Shown in pieces: positions 12,470-24,434 of a DNA stretch of 64,000 nt. Within the stretch, counting starts at the first letter, position 1. Each line of letters opens with the position of its first letter. Below the pieces are notes generated by a model. It made no database searches. It was not told the origin of the DNA and was given only the letters and a program-made list of their open reading frames with translations. Source of the DNA: Tolypeutes matacus (lineage: Eukaryota > Chordata > Mammalia > Cingulata > Chlamyphoridae); contig JAKSZT010053928.1 in assembly GCA_026826555.1 (NCBI GenBank), forward strand, positions 37,192,159 to 37,256,158, in the 5' to 3' direction. A program made the translations under genes and the position numbers.

Positions 12470-15400
12470 ACCTCACAACTCTTGCTGGACTTACAAGAGA
12501 CCTTATAAACATGTGTAACCATGACCACACAGTAGCCAAGTTCAATAACTCTGTCACTTATCATTGTACGGTATGTGCTTCCAATATTTGACAGTCAACC
12601 ATCCACCTTTTTAAGAGATTTTTGTGACACTGTTCTAACCTGGTTTTATGGTAGCTTTGTGACAGCTCCTTTTTCCTTTTTTTTGTTTCCTCTTCATTCT
12701 TTTCACATAAAATTGGGCATTTATAGTTTCTGACAACAGTTTCTAGCTTGATATATCTCTTCTCTCAGTGAAGTATTCATTCTCAGAATGTCTATTATTT
12801 TTATGAAATTGACTGTAAAATATGTATTTTAAACCACAATCGTGATTCAGTAGTTCATTTCTAAAATTGTGCCATTGAATGAATGCTAATTAGGATTCCA
12901 ACCTAAAACCATCAAGAATGCAAGTAAATATTCCCACATCTTTCTCTTTCAACACCCTCTCTTACCCACTATATAATCCAAATCTTCCCACTCACATTTT
13001 AAAAATTTCAATTAGAATTACTACCATAGCCAAGTCACATGAAAATGAAAATGTCTGAGACTATTTTTTCTTATTAGGCAGTCACCAAGGATTATTGATC
13101 ATCCCTCTTTGAAACTTTTCACAAGTCTTTCTTCTTTTCCTCCACTTTCCAGTTACATATTGTGATATTGGGCAAGCAATTTATTCTTTCTGTAAAGTGA
13201 GTATGATTTTGCATACCTAAAAATGATTCTGTAAATATTTGCTGCATCTGTGTGTGCTAAATGACTACTAAAGTTCTTGTTGATCAAAACAATTTATTTC
13301 ATTCTCTTTCCCAACTCCAATCTAATCTTGCAAAATTCTGTTATTCACTTGTAATCAGTAAAGTGACATTTTTCTACATTAAATGCCATCATCCACAATT
13401 ATTTTCCTATACTAATCTGCCTCTCTAAGCTATTTTTTAGCTTATAAATCTTTAGTAATTTTCCACCACTACCTTTTTAAGAACCTCCACACTACATCCT
13501 TTTTCCCTTTTCCCGCCATTCCAGTCTTATCTTCCATGGGGTATGTTTGAACAAACAAAATAATGACTATGAGCTTCAAAATAAGAAATATCTTGGTTTG
13601 AAATCTATTTTAAACATATAAGTTAAATGACCTGGCAATTATTTAAGTACTCAGAGCCTCAGTATGCTTACTTTGAGCACAAGTAGAGTGATAAGCACAT
13701 AATAAAATGATTTAGACTACGGATTTACTCTGTTTCCTTCAATTTATGTCTGCTCAATATTTTCCAACCTCTGCACGTTTCTAATCCCTCCTTCTCCCCA
13801 GATATGCTAACTGCATTATAGGTATTATAGAATTTTCCCTAACCCTATTTTAAAGAGAGGATTTAAAGCCTACAGAATTTAGAGAATGACAGAGTAAGCA
13901 CCATATTGAATGTTACACAGATAATGCTGGGTCCAGTGTTGTAGAAACTCTACTGCTTATCCCTGTCTTTGTAAAAAAAGAATAATTCAGACCATATTGG
14001 CCATCTGATTTCTAAAAGTTGCTTATAAATCCCATGAACTATAAAATAAAGGATAATAATTTTGTTAATATAAGAAGTCTGGTAGAATACTGCCAGGCAA
14101 CCAGACTTTATTAGTTTTGTCACTTATATTAACTGCATGATCCTGGATATGTCAGTTGGTTTCTTGGGGCATTATTTGTATTTTCTGTTGAATGATGATA
14201 CAGAAGCAGGTAAATTCTAAAATGTCTCTCAGCTGTAAATAATGTGATTGCCATTATCATAGCCTGACTTCGAATAGTTTGCAGTGAAATTCCTTTGTAA
14301 AAACCATGAAGAATGTATATCTGAATCATCAAATCATAATTTGGCCATGAGTGAAGAATAAGATGCTAAGAATAGCTTTTATGAGAAGAATAATGTAATC
14401 TTCATGACAAAATGATAATCTAAAGTAAAACTTGATGTGACTTAAAAGAATCAAATATCTGTATATGTGACTGAGATTTTTGGTTTCCATGTGGATATTT
14501 GACATTGTGTGAATAATATAAACTTCATGAAAATGAGAGTAAATTCATGTCAAAGTAAACAAGCAGGCTTACCTAACTTGATAATAAAATGGTTTATCTA
14601 ATTTGATTAATTCAGTATAAAAGATATGGACCATAATAAATGTTTGTTGTTTTAATCATTTGTTGCCTATTATTTTATGGTTAAATAGATTTTCAGCAAA
14701 CTTCACATGTATTTGCAGGAAAAAAACAGGTAATTACCACAAAAAGTGATTCTTAATTAAAATACTCTACCTTCTTTTTTTTTGTTTTGTTTCCATTAAT
14801 TCTGACTAATTTGATAACTCCTAGACTGTTTCGCATTTTCTTGGATTGTGACCTTCTCTATGACAGACTCTTACCTAATAACAAAACAAAGCAAAAATAC
14901 CTGAAATTTAGAAACTATTAAATGTCAGAAAATATCAAGTGAGTAAAGAAGAACAGGAAGTCAATAAATGTTTATGTATTTCTTGGTTGATACTCCTTTA
15001 TAGTTCATGGATGAAAGAAAAACAGTAACCCAAAGGAAATTTACTCCTCTTCATGGTCGTGGAATGGTGGGGTGAAGTTTTAGGGGCCTCGAATATCAGT
15101 AGGTTAAAATATTGAATACAATGGAAATTAATTTTAAAACCACAACAGAAAGTCTTTAAACAATTTAGCAGAAAGCATATAGTATCCTGTGGTGGAAAGA
15201 GGTATAATTAAAAAGCTATCAATAGACTGGTATTGTCAAAACTACTTTGTCACCTGAAACACATTCCTTGATAATTATCTTTTAGGCTTTAGGCTAGATC
15301 AGCATTAACCTCAAAAGAAGAAAGGGTTACTATGCTGCTGGTGTGAGAAATTGTATCATCATGTAAATTAAACCCTACTTGATAGTCAAATTAGACTTGG

Positions 15401-16190
15401 GAAATGATTGAGTATTAATCTTACTCATGTATATTATAAAATGACACAAAATGTGAGGATGCTATGGGAGAAGAGGAATAGTTTCCCTGTCTTTGAGGAT
15501 TTTTGAGATTTCTTAAATGCATAGAATGTGATTTTGAGCATACATCAGAGACATAAAATTGTAGCAATAGAAGGAAAACTCAAAGGTATTTTTAGCCTCT
15601 CCCCAAAGATTTCTTTTCAGCTCTCAGACAGTACAAAATGAGTCAACACTTATGGAAGCCAGAAATAATATAACGAGTCTGCAAAATTACATCTACCTAC
15701 TGCTCAGATCCCCAATCAAGTAATTGTTAAAGGCTCACTAGAAGGAGGAACAAATATGTTCTCAGGTGAATGCACGTAATATTTTTAACCTTATTGTCAA
15801 AAGAAAGGAGTCATAATTGAGATAGCACAATGCATGAGGTAGAGAGCAGCACAATTGCATCTTCCTGATGATTAATTTTTATGCCTGAGGTGGTCTCTTC
15901 AGCTGTGGATTCACAAAAACCATATATCCTTCTGTCCTTGCATAAGAAACTGGTGTCTAATGCTAAAAAATCAAAACTGTCATTTCTGGGTGATTTTGAG
16001 CCAATACTGGTTTTGAAAAGTTATATTAGTTGATGTAAGTGATTATCATCGATAGGCAGAATACAATGTACCACCAACTGTTTGCTGTTATCCTGATCTA
16101 TCTTGTGGGGATGCTGGGGGACACTGGAGGGTATTAGATTTGGCTGGTAGTTGCAAAGAAACATGTAAGACAGTTTGGTCAAATACAGCA
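12470..16190. other. Mostly unassigned; weak MIR-like pieces
   Basis: No gene is recognised. Two short stretches have the MIR 'gggcaag...tctgtaaa' or 'ctgcatgatcctggatatgt' character, at about 13155-13215 and 14075-14250. The second is the better match. Everything else is AT-rich and unassigned. Confidence 0.4.
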
Positions 16191-16194
16191 TGTC

Positions 16195-16374
16195 TGATAT
16201 TTTGAGCTAGTTAATTCTTTGTTGTATGAGGCTGCCCTGTGCATTGTAAGATGTTTAGCAGCATCACTGGCCTCTAATCACTGGATATAATATTGTGTAC
16301 CACCATCACCACCTCCAGAGGACATTTGGCAATGTCCTCTGGGGACCAAAATCGCCACAAATTGAGAACCACTG
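16195..16374 (-). mobile_element. MER5A-type hAT-Charlie MITE
   Basis: Read on the minus strand the element starts 'cagtggttctcaatttgtgg' and continues through the MER5A hallmark 'acattgccaaatgtcctc'. It then passes through 'gatgctgctaaacatcttac' and 'aatgcacagggcagcc'. Block order and length match the family, a non-autonomous DNA transposon. The left end near 16195 is eroded. Confidence 0.85.
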
Positions 16375-16389
16375 GTGCAAGAGCCTTGA

Positions 16390-16660
16390 GAATATACAGC
16401 ATAGTTTTACTTATATGCATATATTGTGTACATGCCCATATACTTGTATATAGCAAACATGCATATATACAAACATATGTACATATGCATATATACATAT
16501 GTATGCAGATATACCCCATTATATATACATTTATAAATACCATTATATATATATGCATATAGACATGTATACATTATTTGTATGTGTATATACAACACAT
16601 TGCATATATATGCATATATGTACATGCACATGCATTATGCATATATATGCTATAAAGTCT
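16390..16660. repeat. Alternating purine-pyrimidine AT-rich tract
   Basis: About 270 bases are built from ATGCATAT, ACATATGT and TATATA motifs with many overlapping short palindromes. Translations on both strands are dominated by Tyr, Ile, Met, His and Cys. The tract separates the MER5A copy from the older L1 tail. Confidence 0.85.
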
Positions 16661-16682
16661 GAAAACATAGCTTCTATTATTT

Positions 16683-17035
16683 TTTTAACAAATCAATTTT
16701 ACTGATACATATTAATAAAGCATAAATCCATCCAAAGTGTATAGTCAGTGGTATTCGGTGTAATCACATATTTGTGCATTAATCACTTCAGTCTTTCTTA
16801 GAGCACTTTCATTATTTCAATAGTAATAATGGAAAAAAGAAACAAAAAACCAAGCAAAACTCATCATCTCTCAATCTCACTATGCTTCCCCTTCCATACA
16901 AAGCTGCTACTCTTTTTCTTCTCTCTATTATATTTTGTATTTCTATTTTGTAAAAAGTCTTATATATGCCATGTCACCCATATTCGTGTTTTACATGAGG
17001 TTTTACTGTCTTATACAGTCCCATACTATGTTTTT
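16683..17035 (-). mobile_element. Older L1 3' end fragment, antisense
   Basis: The plus strand reads 'tactgatacatattaataaa' followed by 'ccatccaaagtgtatagtca' and 'atttgtgcattaatcactt'. I recognise these as the complement of an L1 3' untranslated region type found in several placental lineages. T-rich sequence at 17030-17075 separates it from the next L1, so I treat it as a separate, older insertion. Confidence 0.5.
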
Positions 17036-17049
17036 TTGTTGTTTGTTTT

Positions 17050-17645
17050 TTGTTTTTTTAATTAATTTATTTTTTATTGTGGGTAAAAATCAAAATTTTC
17101 ACAATACATACCACTATTTGTAAAATGATATATAAATATATATGCATATATGTGCATTTGCTTACAAAAATGTTATTTATATATATATAAATATATTTTA
17201 AGAGGTGCTTAGATTACCAAAAATATTACACAGAACCCCCTGGGATTCTCATGTTGCCCACCTCCCACCACATCCCACACAAACATCTCCCACAAGTGTG
17301 GCCCACCACCCTCAATGGACTTACACATCCTGGGGCCTTGCCAGGGATTTGGAGGTTGTCCTGAGTACCATACTATGGTTTTTATCTTTCCTTATAGCAA
17401 TATACATGACCTTAGACTTTCTCTTTCAACCACTGTCATACCCATATAATATCTCTGCTAGTTACAACACCATGATATACTTGCACCATTTCTATTAATT
17501 TCCAAAGATTTACAAACCTTTTTACCAATTCTGCACAAATTAACCCTCAGATTTCCATTCTCTACACTCCTTCTATTTTCTGGTTACCTATATTCTAATT
17601 ATTAACTCCATGAGTATACACAATATATTTAGTTCATAATAGTGC
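17050..17645 (-). other. L1 copy 1, 3' untranslated region and tail
   Basis: This lies between the ORF2 stop and the A tail. The last 280 or so bases, from 'ggcaaggccccagg' to 'acccacaataaa' on the minus strand, closely match the end of the module at 41.95-43.5 kb. The upstream 300 bases do not. An AT-rich 'gcacatatatgcatatata' block sits in the shared part. Confidence 0.85.
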
Positions 17646-17647
17646 TG

Positions 17648-20600
17648 TCATACAGTATTTGTCCTTTTGTGTCTGGCTTCGTCACTCAACATAATGTCCT
17701 CCGGGTTCATCCATGTTGTCATGTACTTCACGACTTCATTTCTTCTTACCACTGCATAATATTTCATAGTGTGTATACACTTCAATTTGTTTATACATTT
17801 ATTAATAAATGAACGCCTGGGTTGTTTCCAACTTTTTGCAGTCGTGAATAATGCCACTATGATTATCAGTGTGCAGATGTCTGTTTGTGTCTCTGACTCA
17901 GTTCTTCTGGGTATATACCTAGCAATGGTGTTGCTGGGTTCCATGGTAAGTCTATGTTCAACTTCCTTAGGAACTGCCATACAGTCCTCCACAGTGGCTG
18001 TACCATTCTACATCCCCACCAATAGTGAGTAAGCATTCCTATCTCTCCACATCCTCTCCAACATTTACAGTTTTCTGACTTTGTAATAGTAGCCAGTCAA
18101 ATAGGTGCGAAATACTATCTCATTGTAGTTTTGATTTGCATTTCCCTAATCACTAGTCATGTTGAACATTTTTTCATGTGTTTCTTCACCATTTGTATTT
18201 CTTCTTTGGACAATTGTCTTTTCAAGTCTTTTATAGTCGAGTAGTTTGTCTTTTTATTGTTGAGTTGTATGACCTCTTTGTATACCATGGATATTAAACC
18301 CTTATTGGATATGTGATTGCTAAATATTTTCTCCCACCGAGTCAGCTACCTTTTCACCCTTTTGACAAAGTCCTTTGAGGTGCAAAAGTATTTAATTTTG
18401 AGGTGGTCCCATTTATCGATTTTTTTCTCTTATTGCTTGTGCTCTGGGTATAAAGTTTAAGAAACTACCGCCTACCACAAGATCTTGAAGATGTTTTCCT
18501 ACGTTTTCTTCTACAAGTTTTATGGTGGTCCTTGATCCATTTTGAGTTAATTTTTGTATAAGGTATGAGAGAGGGGTCTTCTTTCTTTCTTTTGAATAAG
18601 TATATCCAGTTCTCCAAGCATGATTTGTTGAGTAGACTGTTTGGCTCCAGCTGGGAGGGCTTGACTGCTGTGTCAAAAATCACTTGACTGTAGATGTGAG
18701 AGTCTATTTCTGAGTTCTTAAGTTGGTTCCATTGGTCAATGTGTCTGTCTTTATGCCAGTACTACCATGCTGTTTTTACCACTGGACTAAGTAATATGCT
18801 TTAAAGTCTGAAATGAGGGTCCTCCAACTTCGTTCTTCTTTTTTAAGATCTTTTTGGTTATTCGGGGTCCCTTGCCTTTGAAATATATTTGATAATTGGC
18901 TTTTCCATTTCTGCAAAAAAAGGCTGTTGAGATTTTTATACGGATTTCATAGAATCTGTAAGTTAGTTTGAGTAGAATTAATGATATTTAGCTTTCAAAT
19001 CCATGAGCACAGAATGTCCATCCATTTCTTTTAGTCTTCAGTTTCTTTTAGCAGTGTTTTGTAGTTTTCTGAATATAGGTTCTTTATGTCCTTGGTTAAG
19101 GTTATTCCTAAATATTTGATTGTTTTAGTCACTATTATAAATGGAAGTTTTTTTCTGATTTCCTCCTCAGATTGCACATCAGTAGTGTATAGAAATAGCA
19201 TTTCTATACACTACTTTTAGTACTTTTAATGTATAGTACTTTTAGTGTATAGTGCTGTATTTTGTCAAATGCCTTTTCTGCATCAATTTAGAAGATCATG
19301 TGATTTTTTTCTTCTTCAATTTATCAATATGGTTTATTACACTAAATGATTTTCATGTGTTTAACCACCTTGAATACCTGGGATGAAATCTACTCGGTCA
19401 TGGTGTATAATTCTTCTAATGTACTTTTGGATTTGATTTGCAAGTATTTTTTGAGGATTTTTGCATCTGTATTCATTAGAGATATTGGTCTGTAATTTTT
19501 TTGTGTATGCTATGTTTATCTGGTTTTGGTATTAGAGTGATGGTGGCTTCATAGAATGAGTTTCATAGTGTTCTTTCTTGTTTAAGTTTTTGGAAGAACA
19601 TGAGCTAGATTAGTATTAGATCCTCTTTGAATGATAAAATTCACCTGTGAAGCCATTTGGTCCCAGGCTTTTCTTCTTTGGTTGGTCTCAATGATTGTTT
19701 TAATCTCTTCTCTTGTGACTGGTTTGTTGAAGTCTTATGTTTTTTCTAGGGTCAGTGTAGGTGGTTTGTGTATTTCTAGGAATTTGTCCATCTCCTCTAT
19801 GTTGTCTAGTTTTTTGGCATACAGTTGTTCATAATACCCTCTTATGATCTCTCATTTCTGTGGGGCAGTGGTAATGTCCTCCCTTACATTTCTGATTTTA
19901 TTTATTTGCGTTTCTCTTTTTTTCCTTGTCAGTCTAGCTAATTGCTTGTCAATTTTGTTGATCTCAAAGAACAAACTTTTGCTTTTGTTGATTCTCTCTA
20001 TTGTTTTATCGTTTTCGATTTCATTTATTTCTGCTCTGATCTTTACTATTTCTTTCCTTTGGCTTGGTTTGGAATTAGTTTGCTGTTCTTTTTCTAGTTC
20101 CTCCAGGTGTGCAGTTAGATCTTCAACTTTAGCTCTTCTTTTAGCTCTTTCTTATAGCATTAAGTGCTATAAATTTCCCTCTCAGCACTGTCTTTGCAAT
20201 ATCCCATAGGTTTTGATATGTTGTGTTCTCATTTTCATTTGTCTCAAGATATTTGCTGAATTCTCTTGTAATTTCTTCTTTGACCCACTGATTATATAAA
20301 AGTATGCTGTTTAATCTCCTTAAATTTATGAATTTTCCCTTTTTTTGTCCATTACTGATTTCCAGTTTCATTCCATTATGATCAGAGAAAGTATTTTGTA
20401 TAATTTCAGTCTTTTTAAATTTATTGAGTCTTGTCTTGTGACCCAACATATGATCTATCATGGAGAAGCAACTATGAGCAAATTGAAAAGAATGTATATC
20501 CTGCTGCTTTGGTGTGCAATGTTCTATAAATGTCTGTTAGGTCTAGATCATTTATCACGTTATTCAATTTCTCTGTTTCTTTATCCTCTGTCCAGATGTT

Positions 20601-21110
20601 CTATCCAATACTGAGAGTGGTATATTGAAGTCTCCAACTATTACTGTAGAGACATCTATTCCTCCCTTCAGTTCTGCCACTGTGTGCCTCATGTATCTTG
20701 GGGCATTCAGGTTAGATGCACAAATGTTTAGTATAGCTATTTCTTCTTGGTGAATTGGCCCTTTTATTACTATATAATAACTCATTTAATCCCTTATAAC
20801 AGTTTTGCATTTGAAATCAATTTTGTCTGATACTAGTGTTGCTACTTCAGTTCTTTTTTGGTTACTGTTTGCATAGAATACATTTTCCAAACTTTTATTT
20901 TAACCTGGTTGTTTCCTTACATCTGAGGTGGGTCTCTTGTAGACAATATATAGATGGCTCATATTTTTTTTATCCATTCTACCAGTCTATGTCTTTTGAT
21001 TGAGGAATTAAAGCAATTAACTTTGAATGGTATTACTGTAAAGGCATTACTTATTTCATCCATTTTGTCCTTCAGCTCTCTGTTGTCATATCATCCTATT
21101 GCCTGTTTTA
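17648..21110 (-). pseudogene. L1 ORF2 remnant (endonuclease, partial RT, C-terminal domain)
   Basis: ORF2 of L1 encodes an apurinic-type endonuclease followed by a reverse transcriptase and a C-terminal cysteine-rich segment. In sense order I see the endonuclease region at about 20560-21100, including a GDFN-I-P motif at about 20630-20650. The linker follows at about 20140-20460, with '(E)NENTTYQNLWD' and 'RGKFIALNA'. The N-terminal RT region runs from about 19260 to 20100 and includes 'DAEKAFDK'. The post-catalytic RT part ('IKYLGI', about 19100-19115) and the C-terminal region down to a TGA at 17648-17650 complete it. The catalytic (F/Y)ADD segment is missing. Many stops and frame changes are present. 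Confidence 0.9.
19196..19258 (-). other. RT-core deletion site with palindromic filler
   Basis: Between the sequence encoding 'DAEKAFDK' (about 19262 upward) and that encoding the post-catalytic RT block (about 19195 downward) lie only about 63 bases of repetitive filler. In L1 copy 2 of this window (62.05-62.86 kb, SINE removed) the same interval is roughly 390-400 bases and includes the FADD codons. The filler holds several forms of 'tagtgtatag' and 'acttttagta'. A perfect inverted repeat, with arms at 19181-19195 and 19201-19215 and a 5-base loop, spans its left edge. Confidence 0.8.
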
Positions 21111-21164
21111 TTACCTTTTATTTTATACTTCCTTCATTTCTGCACTCTTCTCCAAATCTCTCAC

Positions 21165-21985
21165 CCTTGTGCTTTCCTTTCAGGTTGAATCACTCCCTTT
21201 AATATTTCTTGTAATTATGGTCTTATAGTAACATATTCTATCAGTTTTTGTTTGTCTGTGAAGACTTTGAACTCACCCTTATTTTTGAAGGACAGTGTTG
21301 CTGGATACCGAATTCTTGGCTGGAAGTTTTTCTCTTTTAGTACCTTAAATGCGTTTCTTCTCACCTCCATGATTTCTGATGAGAGATCAGCACTTAATCT
21401 TATTAAATTTCCCTTGTATGTGATGCTTTTCTTTTCTTTTGCTGCTTTTAGAATCCTCTCTTTATCTCTGACATTTATCGTTCTGAATAGTAGATGTCTT
21501 GGGGTAGGTCTATTTATATTTATTCTATTTGGGTATGTTGTCCTTCTTTGATATTGATATTTATGTCTTTCATGAGGGTTGGGAAGTGTTTGGTCATTTT
21601 TCCTCAAATATTCTTTCTGCCCCTTTTCCATTCTCTTTTCCTTCTGGGACACCAATAATGCAAATGTTTTTGCATTTCTCATTGCCTTTCAATCCCCTGA
21701 GACTCTATTCCATTTTTTCCATTCTCTTCTCTTTCTGTTTTCATTTCTTTTCCAATTCAGATGTTCTGTCTTAGAATTACTAATTCTGTCTTCGAGCAAT
21801 TCAAATCTGCTTTCATGTGCCTCTAATGTATTTTTAATCTCATCCATTATGTCTTTCATTCCCATAAGGTCTTTTACTCTCCTTTTCAGGCTTTCAAATT
21901 GTTCTTTATGGCCACCCAGTATCTTCTTAATATCCTTTATTCCTTTAGTCCTATTTTCTTTAAATTCTTTGAAATGATTTAGGAG
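21165..21985 (-). pseudogene. L1 ORF1 remnant
   Basis: ORF1 of L1 encodes an RNA-binding chaperone with an N-terminal coiled coil, an RRM-like core and a conserved C-terminal domain. One open segment (21215-21682) carries 'ERILKAAKEK', 'ITYKGNLIRLSADLS', 'RYPATLSF' and 'FTDKQKL', which are signature blocks of the C-terminal domain. Upstream sequence to about 21985 is rich in Lys and Glu codons, as expected for the coiled coil, but sits in another frame, so the ORF is frameshifted. The Met at 21682 is not the original start. Confidence 0.9.
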
Positions 21986-21989
21986 AGTT

Positions 21990-22797
21990 GTGTGATATCA
22001 CTAATTAACCATCTTAAATCCTGTGTCTCTTCAGGATTTTGGGTTTGTTCCTTTGGCTAGGCCATGTCTTCCTGTTTTCTAGTATGTCTTGCAATTTTTG
22101 CTGATGTCTAGGTATCTGAATATGTTGGTGAATTCACTCTGATGGCAAGTTTCTCTCTTTTGCCTATTGTTTTTGTTTGTTTCACAGTTCTTCTTTAATA
22201 TTTGGCTCAACTTATTCTAAATCTTTAAAATTGCCCAGCTTAAGTTATCAAATTTGGGCCAGGGACTCACACTAATGGGGCACGGATTTTCAGAAAGAAC
22301 CACAGTTTTCTCCATGTACTTTTCAGAGTGACCAGCAAATGGTGCTCATTACAGCACCTTTCCACAGAGAGTTTCATTCTCAGTTTTCCTGTTTTCCTGT
22401 GTTGAGTCTCCAAAGCAGAGATTCAAAGTGGGCTCTGCTGGCCGAATTCACTGAAAATAAAACCCCGACTGCTCTCCCTTTTTCCTGAAACAGCTGACAG
22501 GGGGCAAAATGTCTGTTTCCCTCTCAGTCAGCTGTGGTGTGCCAGGGCTTTTACCCCAGCTTAATTATCTTGGGGGTGTGGGAGGGGAGCCCTTCCTGAC
22601 ACTGCAGGGGTGTAGTATCTCACATTTGTTGTTTCGGCTCTTCGTCTCTCTGTCCCTCACCCTCCTGGGAGTTGTGTAGCACTGTCCTGGTCTGCTGACC
22701 CTCAAAGCAGTTCCCTCAGACAGCTTTTGGCTCTTTCTCCATTGTTTTTGTGAGAACATTGAATTCGGCCTGTTAGTCCTACGCCATCTTCCCACAA
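21990..22797 (-). promoter_or_regulatory. L1 copy 1 5' untranslated region
   Basis: This roughly 800-base region is less AT-rich than its surroundings. It lies upstream of the ORF1 remnant and begins in sense 'gggaagatggcgtagg' at 22797. In L1 elements this region holds an internal promoter. I infer that role from position only and see no evidence of activity today. Confidence 0.75.
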
Positions 22798-23667
22798 TCC
22801 TCTGATGCTATTATTTAATGTTTTCACAGATCACAAATGTCTTTGACAACATTAGGTATATTTGTATATGCTTCCGGATTTCATTAAAGATACGCTTTTT
22901 ATATGAGAAGTTGTACAGGAAGAACAGAATTGAGTTAAAGGATTCCATAAAACATGTGCAAAAATCTGCAGTCCTGGAGAGTCTGTATATGTCAGTATGT
23001 CAGGAGAGTAGAGTATGTTTAAGGACCAGTATGAGACGATTCTTTGGAAATCGGCAAAGGCCAACTTATATATCAAAAGGAGGCAGGTATAAAAGCATAT
23101 GTTCTCTGTTGCACGTGTTTAACAGAGAAAAAGTTCCCCAAATTTGGTTCAAATATTACTTTCCAGGGTGAGGTTATCATGTGATTTGTCCTTATTTCCA
23201 TGTTTCTGCCATTGGAATAACTTCTTAATCAAAGGCTTCATTTTCAGATGGAGGAGGCATTTGCCTGTGTGTCATGATATGAGAGATGCTAACAATAACC
23301 TCCTTTCACAACAAACAGACAAGAAAAACATACGTCTCTTATTCCCTAAGTACATTGTTTACCTGATCTTCAGTGGCCTGTAGAAGTTAGTAGACTTCTA
23401 GGTTAGTGGGGTTTGAAAGAGCTAAGCTGTGATGCAGAACAAAAGGGAGGTTATAGATGTGGAACATGGAGAGAACCCATTAGTGGATGGAGGGCAATAA
23501 AACAATATGCATTAAATAAAGTATTAAATACCTGCTACATACTGGAACTTTTACATTGAAGTGGATTCAGGTATTTGATGGGTCAAAAATGAGATTCAGG
23601 TAGACAATAATGTGCACATTCCCCACACCCTGCTTCTTCCCACAACTTCTTTAGAGCACTCTGTGAT

Positions 23668-23691
23668 GGGGGTGGTGGGGGTGGTGGGGGG
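23668..23691 (+). other. G-run cluster with quadruplex potential
   Basis: Five G runs (5, 2, 5, 2 and 6 bases) are separated by single T residues. A two-tier quadruplex is possible. A three-tier one would have to split a long run. Confidence 0.5.
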
Positions 23692-24434
23692 AGATTTGCT
23701 CACAGTCATCATGTCGTAGTCACAGTCAAGTAGATAACCAGCCACAGTTTCTTATTCTTTTTATAACAAGATTTCATTAAAAGCTTCCAAAATGTTTCAA
23801 TGATTGGTATTTTGGGGGTGAAGTAATGGAAGCTAGAGGGCAGGGAAAGACAATAGACCCTTGAAAGGGGGAAAAAGGGTCATCACCATGCCTAAATATG
23901 ATATCAGGCAGAGTGAGCCAGACTTTGCACCTTGACTTATGTTTCAGAAGAAATCATTAGAACATTCAGTGGGAGACAACATTTGTATCTACACTTATAT
24001 AATACCTCCTGTCTGCTGGAAAGGAGAGGTCCAGGCCATGAGGCAAAGGTGAAAGAACTGGTTACCACAGCCTGGGTTTCCAGCCATGCTGAGTTCTCAG
24101 CACTAAGAACTCTCTCCAGGAATGGGACTGCAATCATCTGGTAGCTCATGCAAATGGGGAAGCAGAGGGAGCCAAGTTCTATAAAGCAGATCATAGCTCA
24201 TCAGTGCAATAGGAATGAAGTACAAGGTCATGTCAGTAACTCCACTTGGGTAGCCTAAGAAGGACAGTAGTTAAGGCCATTAAAGCCCTATTCAGGAAGT
24301 CAATCCCTCTCCTTCTTGCTCTTTAGGAATTCCAATATAGACACAAGAATGGGAGAGCGTTACAGTCATGCCATCTGACCCATAAAGAAAACAATCTAGT
24401 GTATTGTGGGCAAACTGGACTGGTGACCCTACTA

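Larger units (their letters stand above)
17050..22797 (-). mobile_element. LINE-1 with both ends, internally deleted (L1 copy 1)
   Basis: A minus-strand L1 of about 5.7 kb. Its 3' end lies at a T run near 17050, the complement of an A tail after AATAAA. ORF2 and ORF1 remnants follow in order, then a 5' untranslated region that ends at 22797 with 'gggaagatggcg', typical of full-length L1 5' starts. Reading frames are broken throughout. Part of the ORF2 reverse-transcriptase domain is absent (see 19196-19258), so it cannot encode working machinery. No clear target-site duplication is visible. Confidence 0.93.

Noticed and set aside
16293..16631. Overlapping Tyr/Ile/Met/Cys-rich open frames on both strands
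   Set aside because: They derive from the alternating AT-rich tract and a MER5A copy.
21215..21682. 155-codon frame as a host gene
   Set aside because: Its conserved blocks are those of the L1 ORF1 C-terminal domain, and it sits in order within L1 copy 1.
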